This document shows positions 20,251 to 30,873 of a stretch of DNA of 64,000 nucleotides, one piece after another. Every line of letters starts with the position of its first letter. Positions within the stretch are counted from its first letter, which is position 1. The stretch is taken from NCBI GenBank assembly GCA_001725945.1, contig LRMT01000025.1, positions 43,043 to 107,042 on the forward strand. Reading direction: 5' to 3'. The translations under genes were made by a program, and so were the position numbers. Under the pieces are notes generated by a model. That model ran no database searches and had not been told where the DNA came from. It was given only the letters and a program-made list of their open reading frames with translations. The stretch comes from Cupriavidus sp. UYMMa02A. Its GTDB lineage: Bacteria; Pseudomonadota; Gammaproteobacteria; Burkholderiales; Burkholderiaceae.

Positions 20251-20277
20251 GACAAACTTGAGCCATGACAAACTTGA
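20251..20277. repeat. Perfect 11-bp direct repeat, 16 bp apart
   Basis: GACAAACTTGA occurs at 20251-20261 and again at 20267-20277 in the 259-base gap between the divergent DUF342 and methyltransferase genes. It may be a two-site operator; no known binding protein is recognised. Confidence 0.45.
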
Positions 20278-20379
20278 AGACTTACGGCATTGCCGTCGAC
20301 GGTTGAGCGGACTGCGCCGATGTTTTCGGTAAACTGTCGGTCTTCAAGGCGCCAGTCGCCTCCCGCGTCCCCCGCAGTC

Positions 20380-21225
20380 ATGTCAAATACCCACGAAATC
20401 CGCCCCGGCCAGTCGATCGAGCTGCTTAAGGAGCTCCATATCCTGACGCGCGACGGCAAGATGAACCAGGACAGCCGGCGCAAGCTCAAGCAGGTCTACC
20501 ACCTGTTCCAGTTCATTGAACCGCTGCTTCAGGAGATCAAGGCAGAGCGCGATGCCGTCACGCTGGTCGACCACGGCGCCGGCAAGTCATATCTCGGCTT
20601 CATCCTGTACGACCTGTTCTTCAAGGCTCTGCACGACCAGTCGCACATCTTTGGCATCGAAACGCGCGAGGAACTGGTGCAGAGCTCGCAGGCACTGGCG
20701 GCACGCCTGGGCTTTCCGGGCATGTCGTTTCTGAACCTGTCAGTGGCCGATTCCATCACGTCGGCGGCGCTACCCGCTACGGTCGACGTGGTCACGGCAC
20801 TGCATGCCTGCAATACGGCCACCGACGACGCGATCCGCTTCGCGCTGGCCAAGCATGCGCGGCATATCGTGCTGGTGCCGTGCTGCCAGGCCGAAGTGGC
20901 GAGCGTGCTGCGCAAGAACAAGGGACGCCTGCTGGCCGGCAATCCGCTGACCGAGATCTGGCGCCATCCGCTGCATACGCGCGAATTCGGCAGCCAGGTG
21001 ACCAACGTGCTGCGCTGCCTGCAGCTTGAAGCGCATGGCTACCAGGTCAGCGTGACCGAGCTGGTCGGCTGGGAACACTCGATGAAGAACGAGCTGATCA
21101 TCGCCCAGTTCAAGGACCTGCCGCGCCGCCGCCCTGCCGAGCGGCTGGAAAATGTGCTGGACACGCTGGGGCTCGAAGAGATGCGCGAGCGCTTCTTCAC
21201 CATGCCCGTCCAGGCGGTGGACTAG
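20380..21225 (+). CDS. Class I SAM-dependent methyltransferase
   Basis: Intact, 281 residues. The SAM-binding motif VTLVDHGAGKSYLGF lies at about residues 65-79, followed by the acidic motif FGIETREELV and the post-motif VVTALHACNTATDDAI, which match the Methyltransf_32 type. PCCQ (about residue 167) resembles the PCC signature of tRNA/rRNA methyltransferases of the TRM13-like group, so an RNA substrate is possible. It ends convergent with the DUF1415 gene, overlapping it by four bases. Confidence 0.82.
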   Translation: MSNTHEIRPGQSIELLKELHILTRDGKMNQDSRRKLKQVYHLFQFIEPLLQEIKAERDAVTLVDHGAGKSYLGFILYDLFFKALHDQSHIFGIETREELVQSSQALAARLGFPGMSFLNLSVADSITSAALPATVDVVTALHACNTATDDAIRFALAKHARHIVLVPCCQAEVASVLRKNKGRLLAGNPLTEIWRHPLHTREFGSQVTNVLRCLQLEAHGYQVSVTELVGWEHSMKNELIIAQFKDLPRRRPAERLENVLDTLGLEEMRERFFTMPVQAVD

Positions 21226-21821
21226 GCGTCCGTAGGGCGTGGCGACGGCGCGCTGTCGTCGCCATCGTTGCCATCCATCAGCCGCTGCCATCCTTCATGG
21301 CCAAGGCGGCGCATGGTTTCCATATTGCGCTCGTAGATATCGGCCGCGTCAGGGAATGCCTCGGCGGCGCGCGCGATGCTGTCCTCGCGCAGCAAATGCA
21401 GGATCGGATAGGGCGCGCGATTCGTGTAATTCTCGATATCGTCAGGCTCCGTCCCCTCGAACTGGTACTGCGGGTGGAAGCTGGCGATCTGCAGCATGCC
21501 TTCCAGACGCAGGCTCTTGAGCAGGCGTTCGGCGAAAAAGAGAACGTCGTTGAATTCGAGAAAATCGGCCAGCGCATCCGGCACGATCAGCAGCGTGGTA
21601 TCGACCTGCGCGGGCTCGGTCTCCGCCAGCAGCTTCAGTTCGCGTTCCAGGTCATCGAGCACGTCCGCGGCTTCCGTCGCCTGGCTGACCACGTAGCGGA
21701 CCTGCTCCTTCACATACACGCTCTTGGCAAACGGGCAGAGATTGAGCCCGATCACCGCGCGCGCGAGCCAGTGGCGCGTGGCGGCAATAACGGCGTCTTG
21801 ATGGCTGGCGGAGGACGGCAT
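21222..21821 (-). CDS. DUF1415 family protein
   Basis: Intact, about 199 residues from MPSSASHQDAVIAATRHW. The signature AVIGLNLCPFAKSVYVKEQV and the later YPILHLLREDSI identify DUF1415, a widespread proteobacterial family without known function. The Cys-Pro-Phe-Ala-Lys motif suggests a conserved reactive cysteine. An upstream in-frame ATG at 21851 is an alternative start. Divergent from the flavoprotein gene beyond a TATAAT box. Confidence 0.85.
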   Translation of the reverse strand: MPSSASHQDAVIAATRHWLARAVIGLNLCPFAKSVYVKEQVRYVVSQATEAADVLDDLERELKLLAETEPAQVDTTLLIVPDALADFLEFNDVLFFAERLLKSLRLEGMLQIASFHPQYQFEGTEPDDIENYTNRAPYPILHLLREDSIARAAEAFPDAADIYERNMETMRRLGHEGWQRLMDGNDGDDSAPSPRPTDA

Positions 21822-21868
21822 GGCGGCAAGGCAGAGACAAAGCACCATTCTAGCGCTGGCGCAGGCTC

Positions 21869-21874
21869 TATAAT
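21869..21874 (+). promoter_or_regulatory. Consensus -10 box upstream of the BaiN-type flavoprotein
   Basis: A perfect TATAAT 33 bases before ATG 21907. No good -35 hexamer is seen at 16-18 bases upstream. Confidence 0.45.
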
Positions 21875-21906
21875 CCGCGGCGTAGCGCGCCCTCCCCTCT
21901 ATTGCC

Positions 21907-23177
21907 ATGACCTCCACCGATATCCCGTCCGCTGTGCCCGCCACCTTGCCGGCCGAAGCCGCAGTCATCGGTGGCGGCCCGCGGGCCTGATGGCGGCCGA
22001 GGTCCTGGCCTCGCGCGGCCTGCGCGTGCATGTGTTCGATGCCATGCCATCGGTGGGGCGCAAGTTCCTGATGGCAGGCAAGGGCGGCATGAACCTCACG
22101 CATGCCGAGCCCGAAGCGCTGTTCATCGGGCGCTATGGCGAACGCGCGGACGTCATCGCGCCGATGCTGGCGGATTTCGGCGCACAGGCGCTGCGCGAGT
22201 GGGTCCATGGCCTTGGCATCGAGACCTTCGTCGGCAGTTCCGGGCGCGTCTTTCCGACCGACATGAAGGCTGCGCCGCTGCTGCGCGCGTGGCTGCACCG
22301 CCTGCGTGAACGCGGCGTGCAGTTCCATATGCGGCACCGCTGGCTCGGATGGGATGACGTTGCCGCCCGCGCGCTGCGCTTTGCCACACCGCAAGGCGAG
22401 CAGCGTGTGGAGGCGGGGGCCGTGGTGCTCGCGCTCGGCGGTGCGAGCTGGGCGCGGCTCGGCTCCGATGGCGCCTGGGTGCCGCTGCTGTCGGCGCAAG
22501 GCGTGGATATTGCCACGCTGCGGCCAGCCAACTGCGGCTTCGATGTCGCATGGAGCGCGATGTTCTCCGAACGCCATGCCGGCCACCCGGTCAAGCCCGT
22601 TGCGCTGGCCGTGACCGACGTGAATGGCAACGCGCACTACCGCCAGGGCGAGTTCGTGATCAGCGCCGGCGGCATCGAAGGCAGCCTCGTCTATGCATTG
22701 TCCGCACCGATCCGCGACCGGATCGAGCGAGACGGCGAAACGGTCGTTCATCTCGATTTGCTGCCAGATCATGATGCGCAGCGCGTGCTGGCCGAGGTGT
22801 CGCACCCGCGCGGTTCGCGCTCGCTGTCGAGCCACCTGCAGAGCCGGCTCGGCATCACCGGCGTGAAGGCCGGCCTGCTGCGCGAGTGCCTGTCGAAGGA
22901 AGCGATGCATGACACCGAGACACTGGCAGCGGCGCTCAAGGCCCTGCCAGTGCGCCTGTTGCGTGCGCGGCCGATCGACGAGGTCATCAGCAGCGCAGGC
23001 GGCGTTCGCTTTGAAGCGATGGACGCGTGCCTGATGCTCAATGCGTTGCCCGGCGTGTTCTGCGCGGGCGAGATGCTGGACTGGGAAGCGCCGACCGGCG
23101 GCTACCTGCTCACGGCGTGCTTCGCCAGCGGCCGCACGGCCGGATGGGGCGCAGCGCAGTGGCTGGCCGCGCGCTGA
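21907..23177 (+). CDS. BaiN/HI0933-type FAD-dependent oxidoreductase
   Basis: About 424 residues. The N-terminal dinucleotide-binding motif AAVIGGGPAGLMAAE is restored by one missing G near 21983. Then follow GRKFLMAGKGGMNLTHAEP, a hallmark of the HI0933/YhiN family, and the C-terminal block AGEMLDWEAPTGGYLL. Members include flavoproteins used in bile acid dehydroxylation, but most have unknown substrates. The next flavoprotein gene ends directly against it on the other strand. Confidence 0.88.
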
Positions 23178-24794
23178 TCAGCGGCCGTTGACGATGGCCA
23201 GTGCCACGGCCTCGGCCACTTCGATGCCATCGATCGCGGCCGAGTAGATGCCGCCCGCATAGCCGGCACCCTCGCCGGCGGGATACAGGCCTTCGACGTT
23301 CACGCTTTGGTAGTCCGCCTTGCGCTCGATGCGCAGCGGCGAGGACGTGCGCGTCTCCACGCCGGTCAGCACCGCGTCGTGCATGGCGAAGCCGGCGATC
23401 TTCTTGTCGAGTTCCGGCAGGGCCTCGCGGATCGCTTCGATGACGTAGTCCGGCAGCGAGGTGCTGAGATCGGTCGGCGTCACGCCCGGCTTGTAGGACG
23501 GTTCGACCGAACCGAGCGACGTGGATGGTCGGCGCGCGATGAAGTCGCCCACGAGCTGACCCGGCGCGTGTAATTGCGGCCACCGAGTTCGAACGCGCGC
23601 TCTTCCCACTTGCGCTGGAATTCGATGCCGGCGAGCGGGCCGCCGGGGTAGTCTTCCGGCGTGATACCCACCACGATGCCCGCGTTCGCGTTGCGCTCGG
23701 CACGCTTGTACTGGCTCATGCCGTTGGTCACCACGCGGCCCGGCTCCGAAGCCGCCGCCACGACGGTGCCGCCCGGGCACATGCAGAAGCTGTAGACCGA
23801 GCGGCCGTTGCTGCAGTGGTGCACCACCTTGTAGTCGGCCGCGCCGAGCAGCTTGTTGCCGGCGAACTTGCCAAAGCGGCTGCGGTTGATCAGGCCCTGC
23901 GGATGCTCGATGCGAAAGCCCAGCGAGAACGGCTTGGCCTCCATGAACACGCCGCGTTCATGCAGCATCTCGAAGGTATCGCGCGCACTATGCCCAACCG
24001 CCAGCCACGACATGCTCGGCCGGCAGGTAGTCGCCGGTGGACAGCTTCAGGCCTCGCAGCTTGCCCTGTTCGATGTCGAAATCATCGACGCGGGTTTCGA
24101 AGCGGACTTCGCCGCCGAGCTCGCGGATCTCCGCGCGCATCTTCTCGACCATGCTCACGAGCCTGAACGTGCCGATGTGCGGACGCGCCTTGTACAGGAT
24201 GTCCTCCGGCGCGCCGGCGCGCACGAACTCGTTGAGCACCTTGCGGCCATAGTGCTTCGGGTCCTTGATCTGGCTGTACAGCTTGCCGTCCGAGAACGTG
24301 CCCGCGCCGCCTTCGCCGAACTGCACGTTCGATTCGGGATTGAGCACGCTCTTGCGCCACAGGCCGAAGGTGTCCCGGGTGCGCTCGCGCACTTCCTTGC
24401 CGCGTTCGAGGATGATCGGGCGGAAGCCCATCTGCGCGAGCAGCAACCCTGCCAGCAAGCCGCACGGGCCCATGCCGATCACTACCGGGCGCGGCGTCGT
24501 GTCGCCCTGCGGCGCCTGCGCGACGAAGCGATAGGCCATGTCAGGCGTCACACTCCAGTTCGGCTTGCCCGCCATGCGGCGAATGGCGGCGGGCTCGTCC
24601 TTCACCTCGATGTCGATGATGTAGGTGAGCTTGATATCGGAGCGCTTGCGCGCGTCGTGGGCGCGGCGGAACACGGTGTATTGCACAAGCCCGTCGCCCT
24701 TCACGCCGATCTGGGCCAGCGCACTGCGCACGGCGCGGTCGAGATCGTCTTCGGTGTGTTCGAGGGAGAGCTTGAGTTCGGAAAGGCGAAGCAT
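23178..24794 (-). CDS. Uncharacterised FAD-dependent dehydrogenase (COG2509 type)
   Basis: About 539 residues. An N-terminal RNA-binding-like domain (LSELKLSLEHTEDDLDRAV) precedes the FAD domain (VVIGMGPCGLLAGLLLAQMG, GEGGAGTFSDGKLYS). The C-terminal block YPAGEGAGYAGGIYSAAIDG closes the flavin site. Two frame breaks occur: near 24010 (one extra base or two missing) and near 23570 (one G missing). The family is common in bacteria and plastids, and its reaction is unknown. ATG 24794 is preferred over 24818 because the family begins MLRLSEL. Confidence 0.86.
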
Positions 24795-24884
24795 GGAAAC
24801 CTGCGAGGGTGCGACCACAGTGGTGGCCGGAACGACCGCGCCAACCTATGCCTCGAGGCATCAGGAGCGGGCCAGAAAAGGGTA

Positions 24885-24908
24885 ACCGGCCGGGCAAAGC
24901 CGGCCGGT
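24885..24908 (-). terminator. Probable terminator of the DUF2917 gene
   Basis: Nine-base arms ACCGGCCGG and CCGGCCGGT around GCAAAG, followed on the minus strand by TACCCTTTTC. It separates the DUF2917 gene from the flavoprotein gene downstream. Confidence 0.6.
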
Positions 24909-24916
24909 GCGCCATT

Positions 24917-25281
24917 CTATCGGGTTTCGGCCTCGACGGGGCTCGCCGTAGCCGGCCAATGGCGAGGGCGCAGATGTCTGCCCAGCGCGCTCCACAGGCG
25001 TTGCCATGCGCCCGGCGCCGGGGCTCGCCACATCACTTCGGCGGCGGCCGTGGCCGATACCGTCAGCCAGCCTCTTTCGCTGACTACCAGCACGTCTCCC
25101 GCCGTGAGCCGGCGCGCAAATGGAACGCGCCGACGGCGGCCCATTGCGGCGGTAACGCCACCTCGACACGTCCCACGGCCACATGAATGACGGTGCCGCG
25201 CCCGGCGCGTCGCCGCAGGGCCTGTCCCGGGCCGAGCGTATAGCGGATCGGAGAATTCACATCGGGGATCGCGGCGGGCAT
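24917..25281 (-). CDS. DUF2917 family small protein
   Basis: About 121 residues. Family blocks are YTLGPGQALRRRAGRGTVIH and, after the frame break near 25110 (CCC reduced to CC), LTAGDVLVVSERGWLTVSA. These form a small cupin-like beta fold seen in Burkholderiaceae proteins of unknown role. It is divergent from the MocR-type regulator gene, about 180 bases apart. Confidence 0.75.
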
Positions 25282-25458
25282 GACTGGCTCCTGGGCAGGG
25301 TTCGGACAGAACTCAGCGTATCGGCGCCCGCTCGTCGCTCACAGCCACAACAGCACCGGCTACAGACCGGAACAGTGCAGATTTTTTCCGTCTGTTACGA
25401 TGCAGAAGCCTGCCGTCTGTATCTGTTCACGCGCCCGCCCGCCGGGCGATCATGCCGC

Positions 25459-26890
25459 ATGGATTCCGCCCCGCTCTATCAGCAGCTCGCCGATCAATAC
25501 CGTCACGCAATCCACGCCGGCACGCTGGCACCGGGGCACCGCATGCCGTCCGTGCGTGCCTTGATGGCCACGCATGACGTGAGCCTGTCGACCGCGCTGC
25601 AGACGTGCCGGCTGCTCGAAAGCGACGGCCTGCTCGAAGCCCGCCCGCGCTCGGGCTACTTTGTGCGGACGGCCTCGCCACTGCGGCTCGCACCGATCAC
25701 CGAGCCGGCGCCGACGCTGCCGACCCGGCCCAGTACATCGGCATGCACCAGCGGATCTCGTCCGTGCTGGCTCGCAGCCAGCAGGATCCGTCGACCTTCA
25801 GCCTCGGCGGTGCCCGTGGCGCTCCCGCGCTCTACCCGCTTGCCGCGCTCCAGCAGGCGGCCGGGCGCATCCTGCGGCGCGACCCTACGCTCTACGGCGA
25901 AGCGGCGGCTCCCGGCGGCCACCCGGCCCTGCGTGCCGCGCTGGCCCGCCTGGCGCTGCGCAGCCGCTTCACGCTGTCGCCGGAAGAAGTGCTCATCACG
26001 CACGGCTGCACCGAGCACTGCAACTGGCGCTGCGTGCCGTGGCGGCCGGCGACGTGATTGCGGTGGAATCGCCCACCTACTACGGTCTGCTGCAGATCCT
26101 GGAAAGCCTGGGCATGCGTGCGCTCGAAATTCCATGCAGCCCGCAAACCGGCCTGTCGCTGGAAGCGCTGGAGCTGGCCGTGCGCACCTACGACAATATC
26201 CGCGCCGTGGTCGCCATGCCGAATCTGCAGAATCCGCTCGGCTCGATCATGCCGGACGCGCACAAGGTCCGGCTGGTGCAATGGTGCGAGGACCATGGCG
26301 TGCCGCTGATCGAGGACGACTGCCTGTCCGGGACCGCCGACTTCGACACGCCTCTGGCCGCTGCAAAGGCCTGGGACCGCACCGGCAACGTGATCTACTG
26401 CTCGTCCGTGCATAAGATGCTGGCACCCGGCGTACGGCTGGGCTGGATCGCCGGCGGCAAATGGCATGCGCGCGTGGAAATGCTGAAATTCGCGCTGTCG
26501 CGCCCGAATGAAATGCTGTCCCAGGCAGCCGTGGCCGAGTTCATGGCGACCGGCGGCTATGAACGCCACCTGCGGCGCCTGCGCGTGGCCCTGCGCCAGC
26601 AGCGAGAATGGACGGCGCAAGTGATCGCGGCAACGTTCCCGGCCGGCACCAGGCTGACGCTGCCGCGCGGCGGCTTCCACCTGTGGGTCGAGCTGCCGGA
26701 AGGCGTAACCTCCGAAGCCGTGTTCGAGCAGGCATTGCGCGAAGGCGTCTACGTGGCACCAGGCCTGATGTTCTCCAACTCTCCGCGCTGCGACGGTTTC
26801 ATTCGCATCAATTGCGGTACGCCGCGCTCCACCCGGGTCGAGCATGCGCTCGGTACTCTGGCGGCGGCCGTCCACCGGCTCGCGGCATAG
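25459..26890 (+). CDS. MocR/PdxR-type GntR regulator with aminotransferase domain
   Basis: About 477 residues: an N-terminal GntR winged helix (APLYQQLADQYRHAIHAGTL, VSLSTALQTCRLLESDGLL) joined to a class I aminotransferase fold. The PLP lysine is in SSVHKMLAPGVRLGW; FIRINCGTP carries the carboxylate-binding arginine. Such regulators sense an amine or PLP. Two frame breaks, near 25727 and 26017, each fit one missing G. The likely target is its own promoter or the divergent DUF2917 gene (inference). Confidence 0.88.
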
Positions 26891-26994
26891 CGCGCGACAT
26901 CGGAATTTTACTAAGACATGACGCAGGACAAGTCGGGCCGGCGGGCGGGCCGATAACATCGGTTCACCCCATCCCGGTTCAACGAGGCCGCGCC

Positions 26995-27167
26995 ATGTAC
27001 GAACCCACGCCCCCCACTCCCTCCTCGAGAAAGAACTGCGTGATCTTGCCCCGGTACTGACCGAGGGCTCGCTGCTCCAGGCCATTGCCCTGCAACTGCT
27101 CGCCGAGCGCGAACAGGCTGCCAGCCGGCAGGCCATCTTCCGCGCGGAGCCCAGCCGGACCGCATGA
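26995..27167 (+). CDS. Small conserved-looking protein, frameshifted
   Basis: Opens MYEPTPP, then the frame breaks in a C run near 27015. The restored frame reads LLEKELRDLAPVLTEGSLLQ and AIALQLLAEREQAASRQAIF, an amphipathic helical protein of about 57 residues. Codon use is coding-like. Function unknown. A true short protein is favoured because the helix pattern is lost in the other frames. Confidence 0.5.
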
Positions 27168-27335
27168 CTGCCCGGTCCGCGCCCGCTCGCCTTTTGCAAC
27201 ACCGCTCCCCTTTTTCATTTCCGCTGGCCTATCCTTGTCCGCTGGCGCGGCTGCCCCGCCCTGGATGGTCCCCAGGCGGCTGATCGGGTCGCCGCAGCAC
27301 CAAAGCGATCAACGGGATGACAAGAAGAAGGGAGA

Positions 27336-28808
27336 ATGGCCTTGCGCAGTGCAACCACGGCGTCGCGCGTCGACGACGACTATCAAACCCTGTTCGAACT
27401 CGCGCCGGTCTCGCTCTGGCTGGAAGACTTCAGCGCAGTGCGCGAGCACTTCGAGCGCTGCGTGCCGAAGGCGTGAAGGACCTGCGGGCCTACCTGCGGG
27501 CCAACCCCGATGAGTCGCGCACTGCTCGTCGCTGATCCGCGTGATCGCGGTGAATCGCCGCACGCTGGACCTGTTCCGCGCCGCCGACCTGGCGGACCTG
27601 GTCGCCAACCTGGACACCGTCTTCCGCGACGACATGTTCGACCAGCACGTCGAGGAACTCGGCCAGCTCTGGGACGGCGGCAATCGGTTCGCGAGCCAGA
27701 CCGTGAACTACACGCTCGAGGGCGTACGTCTCGATATCCGGCTCGAAGCCACTGTCATGCCAGGATACGAGGCCACATGGGAGCGCGTGCTGCTGTCGAT
27801 CGAGGACATCACGGCGCGCGTGCGCACCGAACGCGAACTGCGCCGCAGCGAGCAATATGCGCTGGGTCTGTTCGAGCATTCGCCGGTATCGCTGTGGGTG
27901 GAGGACTTCAGTGCCGTAAAGATGCTGCTCGACGAAGTACGCGCAGCAGGCATCACGGATTTCCGCACCTTCCTCAATGTGCATCCGGACTTCGTCTCGC
28001 GCTGCATGCAGGAGATCCGCGTGCTCGACGTCAACCAGCAGACGCTGCTGATGTTCGGCGCCGAATCGAAGGAAATCCTGCTGTCGCGCTTGGGCGACGT
28101 GTTTCGTGACGATATGCGCATCCACTTTGCCGAACAGCTCATCGACCTGTGGCACGAGAAGCTCTGGCAGCAGCGCGAGGTCATCAACTACGCGCTGGAC
28201 GGGCGTTCCGTCGATGTGTTCATGCAGTGGTCGGTGTTCCCCGGATGCGAACAGGACTGGGACCAGGTGCTGGTCTCGCTCACCGACATCACCGCCCGCA
28301 AGAAGGCCGAGGCCTATGTGGAGTTCCTGGGCAAGCACGATGTGCTGACCAAGCTGTACAACCGCGCATTCTATGAGGACGAACTGGCCCGCCTCGGCCG
28401 CAAGGGCCCGTGGCCGGTCAGCGTGGTCGCCGTGGACCTGAACGGCCTGAAGGCGGTCAACGACCAGTTCGGGCATGGCGACGGCGACGCACTGCTGCGT
28501 CGCACCGGCGAGGTGCTCAAGAAAGCCGTGGGCGAGCAGGTCTGCGTAGCCCGCATCGGCGGCGATGAATTCATGGTGCTGCTGCCCGGACGCGACGAAC
28601 GCGGCGCGGCACGGTGGTCGAGCAGATCGAGAAAGTCGTGGAACTGAACAACCAGTTCTACCCGGGCACGGCCCTGAGTTTGTCGATCGGACATGCGACC
28701 TGCCTGCAGGGCGAGCGCCTGAGCGACTTGGTCAAGGTGGCCGACAGCCGCATGTACGAGGCCAAGCGCGCCCACTACGAAGACCAGGGAGATCGCCGGC
28801 GGGACTGA
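27336..28808 (+). CDS. Diguanylate cyclase with tandem PAS domains
   Basis: About 491 residues. Two homologous PAS repeats open with LFELAPVSLWLEDFSAV and LFEHSPVSLWVEDFSAV. The C-terminal GGDEF domain contains an intact active site (ARIGGDEFMVLLPG) and the DVLTKLYNRAFYEDEL start, so it should make cyclic di-GMP from GTP. An RxxD inhibitory site is not evident. No membrane segment is seen. Frame breaks near 27451, 27512 and 28608 each fit one missing base. A GAAGAAGGGAG site precedes the ATG. Confidence 0.87.
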
Positions 28809-28826
28809 CGGCTAGCGCCAACGCAA

Positions 28827-28850
28827 AAGAGCCGGCTGTTGCCGGCTCTT
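28827..28850 (+). terminator. Terminator of the diguanylate cyclase gene
   Basis: Ten-base arms AAGAGCCGGC and GCCGGCTCTT around TGTT, followed by CTTGTTT. Confidence 0.7.
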
Positions 28851-28877
28851 CTTGTTTCCGCACCGCTGTGACTGCGC

Positions 28878-29780
28878 TTACAGGTAGATGATCAGCGCAA
28901 TGCCCGCGATGATCAGGCCGAACTTCGTCACGTAGTAAAGCTGGCGGTTCCATGCCTTGTAGCGGCGGCGGTACTGCCCGGCCAGCCACACGAAGCGGAA
29001 CAGCTTGTTGATCATGCCGGTCTGATCGTTCTCGTCATTGGGCGAGCTCGCCGCGGTCATGACCTTGCGGCCCAGCCAGTGGTTGATCTTGCTGGCCCAG
29101 CCGAAGCGCATCGGGCGCTCGATATCGCAGAACAGGATCAGGCGGTTGGCATCGCTCTTGTTCTCGGCCCAGTGCAGGTAGGTTTCGTCGAACACCACGC
29201 CCTGCCCGTCGCGCCAGCTATGGCGCTCCCCATCGACCTCGATGAAGCAGCGGTCGTCGTTCGGCGTGGCCAGGCCCAGGTGATAGCGCAGCGAACCGGC
29301 GAACGGGTCCCGGTGCGGGTTGAGCTTGCCGCCGGGCGGCAGCTCCGCGAACATCGCGGCCTTCACGCTGGGGATGCTGCGCAGCAGCGCCACCGTCTTG
29401 GGGCACAGCACTTCGGCCGAAGGATGCTGGGCTTCGTACCATTTCAGGTAGAAGCGCTTCCAGCCATTCTTGAAGAACGAATTGAAACCGGCGTCGTCGT
29501 TCTTCTCGGCGGCCTTGATCTTGCGCATCGCGCCCAGTGCCAGGCCCTCGTCACGGATTTCCGGCCAGGCGGCCCGGATCTTCTCCAGATCCGGGAAGTT
29601 GTCGACCGGGATATAGGGCGTGCGCGGCACGCCCGAAAACGCGTACATGAAGCAGTTGACCGGCGCGACCAGCGCCGAATGGTCGAGCAGTTGTCGCCAG
29701 ATGCGCAGGCGGGCCTTGCCGCGGAAGTGCACATACAGGATGGCGCCGAGATACCCGGCGACGATAATCCACTTGATCAC
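28878..29780 (-). CDS. lpxO: Lipid A hydroxylase LpxO
   Basis: Intact, 300 residues, aspartyl/asparaginyl beta-hydroxylase family. The iron-binding histidine and acid are in LNPHRDPFAGSLRYHLGL, and the distal histidine in FDETYLHWAENKS. Both ends are hydrophobic (IIVAGYLGAILYVHF and FGLIIAGIALIIYL), fitting an inner-membrane Fe(II)/2-oxoglutarate enzyme that adds a 2-hydroxyl to a lipid A acyl chain. Monocistronic by position. Confidence 0.9.
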   Translation of the reverse strand: MIKWIIVAGYLGAILYVHFRGKARLRIWRQLLDHSALVAPVNCFMYAFSGVPRTPYIPVDNFPDLEKIRAAWPEIRDEGLALGAMRKIKAAEKNDDAGFNSFFKNGWKRFYLKWYEAQHPSAEVLCPKTVALLRSIPSVKAAMFAELPPGGKLNPHRDPFAGSLRYHLGLATPNDDRCFIEVDGERHSWRDGQGVVFDETYLHWAENKSDANRLILFCDIERPMRFGWASKINHWLGRKVMTAASSPNDENDQTGMINKLFRFVWLAGQYRRRYKAWNRQLYYVTKFGLIIAGIALIIYL

Positions 29781-29925
29781 CCGAAATTCTCCAAGGCAGC
29801 CACAAGCGCACGCGCACAGGACAGTGCACGGCCGGCGCCGGGGGCCAAAGCTCGCATTTTAAGCGAAATAGGAGGCCTGCCGCACCGTGATACGGCGGCG
29901 GCACATGGCAAGCGCTGCCGGGGCG

Positions 29926-30229
29926 CTAGCCGCGCGACTGGCGCGAAATGCGCTCGATCAGGGCCCGCGCATCGTCGGGCATGCCTTGGAGGGTCAGCAG
30001 CCTGGCGTTGAGGACCAGGTTTTCCAGCACCAGCTTGGCGGTAGATGCCCACATCGTCGCGAGCTGCGCCTCGGCGGGCATGCCGGAGCTCGAGCTCGTT
30101 CGAGCGCTCGGCAATCAGCCGGCACGCGAGCTGTCGCAACGCGGCATCGTCAAACGGCAGGTTGGCGTAGTCGATCGGGTCTTCCTTCTCCACCTCGACC
30201 ATCAGTTGCATCAGGATGTCTTCTGTCAT
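29926..30229 (-). CDS. Conserved hypothetical protein, frameshifted
   Basis: About 101 residues: MTEDILMQLMVEVEKEDPI, then FDDAALRQLACRLIAERSNE, then after a break near 30091 (two missing bases or one extra) LATMWASTAKLVLENLVLNA and GMPDDARALIERIS. All alpha-helical, no signal peptide. Function unknown; both halves have coding-like composition and join cleanly. Confidence 0.6.
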
Positions 30230-30272
30230 CGGCAAGCGCTCCTGGCAATCCACTCCGCGCTTTCCACGCGAT

Positions 30273-30491
30273 CTACACGCGGAAATCCGCAGCCATGTCG
30301 ACATCGGTGCGCGCTTCCAGGCGGCCGGAACGGCAGGCGGCCACGAAACGCTCGTAATCCTTCTCGACCTGATCGGCATAGCTGTTGGAGTAGCCTACCA
30401 TCACTTCGGCCATGCGGTCGCTGGTACCGAGATAGCCGCTGATTTCATTGCCGATTGCCGTGTGCGCGCTGCGAGGCACTTTCCTGCGCAC
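30273..30491 (-). pseudogene. Remnant of a DUF2252 gene (C-terminal end)
   Basis: Only the last 50 or so residues of a DUF2252 protein are recognisable: ISGYLGTSDRMAEVMVGYSN, then SYADQVEKDYERFVAAC. A complete family member has over 400 residues, and nothing further is detectable upstream in any frame. It could be expressed as a short protein but looks like a gene relic. Confidence 0.55.
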
Positions 30492-30873
30492 GGATTTACC
30501 GTTTTCGCGGCGGCTTCCGAGTCTTCCGTTGTTGTCGCCACCATACCCCCATGCCGGCGCCTCCGGCCTTCGTCATTTGTGCAGTATCTGTTACAGAAGC
30601 CAGTGCACGGTCCGCCGCTTGTCAATTTCAGGCCCGCGGCGCGCAGCGAGCCGTGGTCATCATCCAGAAGCGCCGCACAATCGGCACCGGTCTCGCATCA
30701 GGGATATCACTCTCTCTGCCAGCGGTGGCAAATGGTACTCTGCCGCCTTGTCCGGTTTCCCCAGGGGCCGGCAAGTGAAGCACCCCGCACGACCTTGTCG
30801 TCCGGTGTTGCTTATCGTGAGTTTCGCGCCTTTCGCGAGCGCATCGCAAGATGCACTGAACAAAGCGAGTGAC
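30492..30873. other. Gene-free stretch
   Basis: About 380 bases with no supported gene, RNA or repeat. Open frames here lack coding character. It presumably holds the promoter of the small gene starting at 30874. Confidence 0.4.

Noticed and set aside
30448..30873. A longer gene running into the small protein at 30.9 kb
   Set aside because: The upstream extension has no coding character, overlaps the DUF2252 relic on the other strand and lacks a ribosome site.
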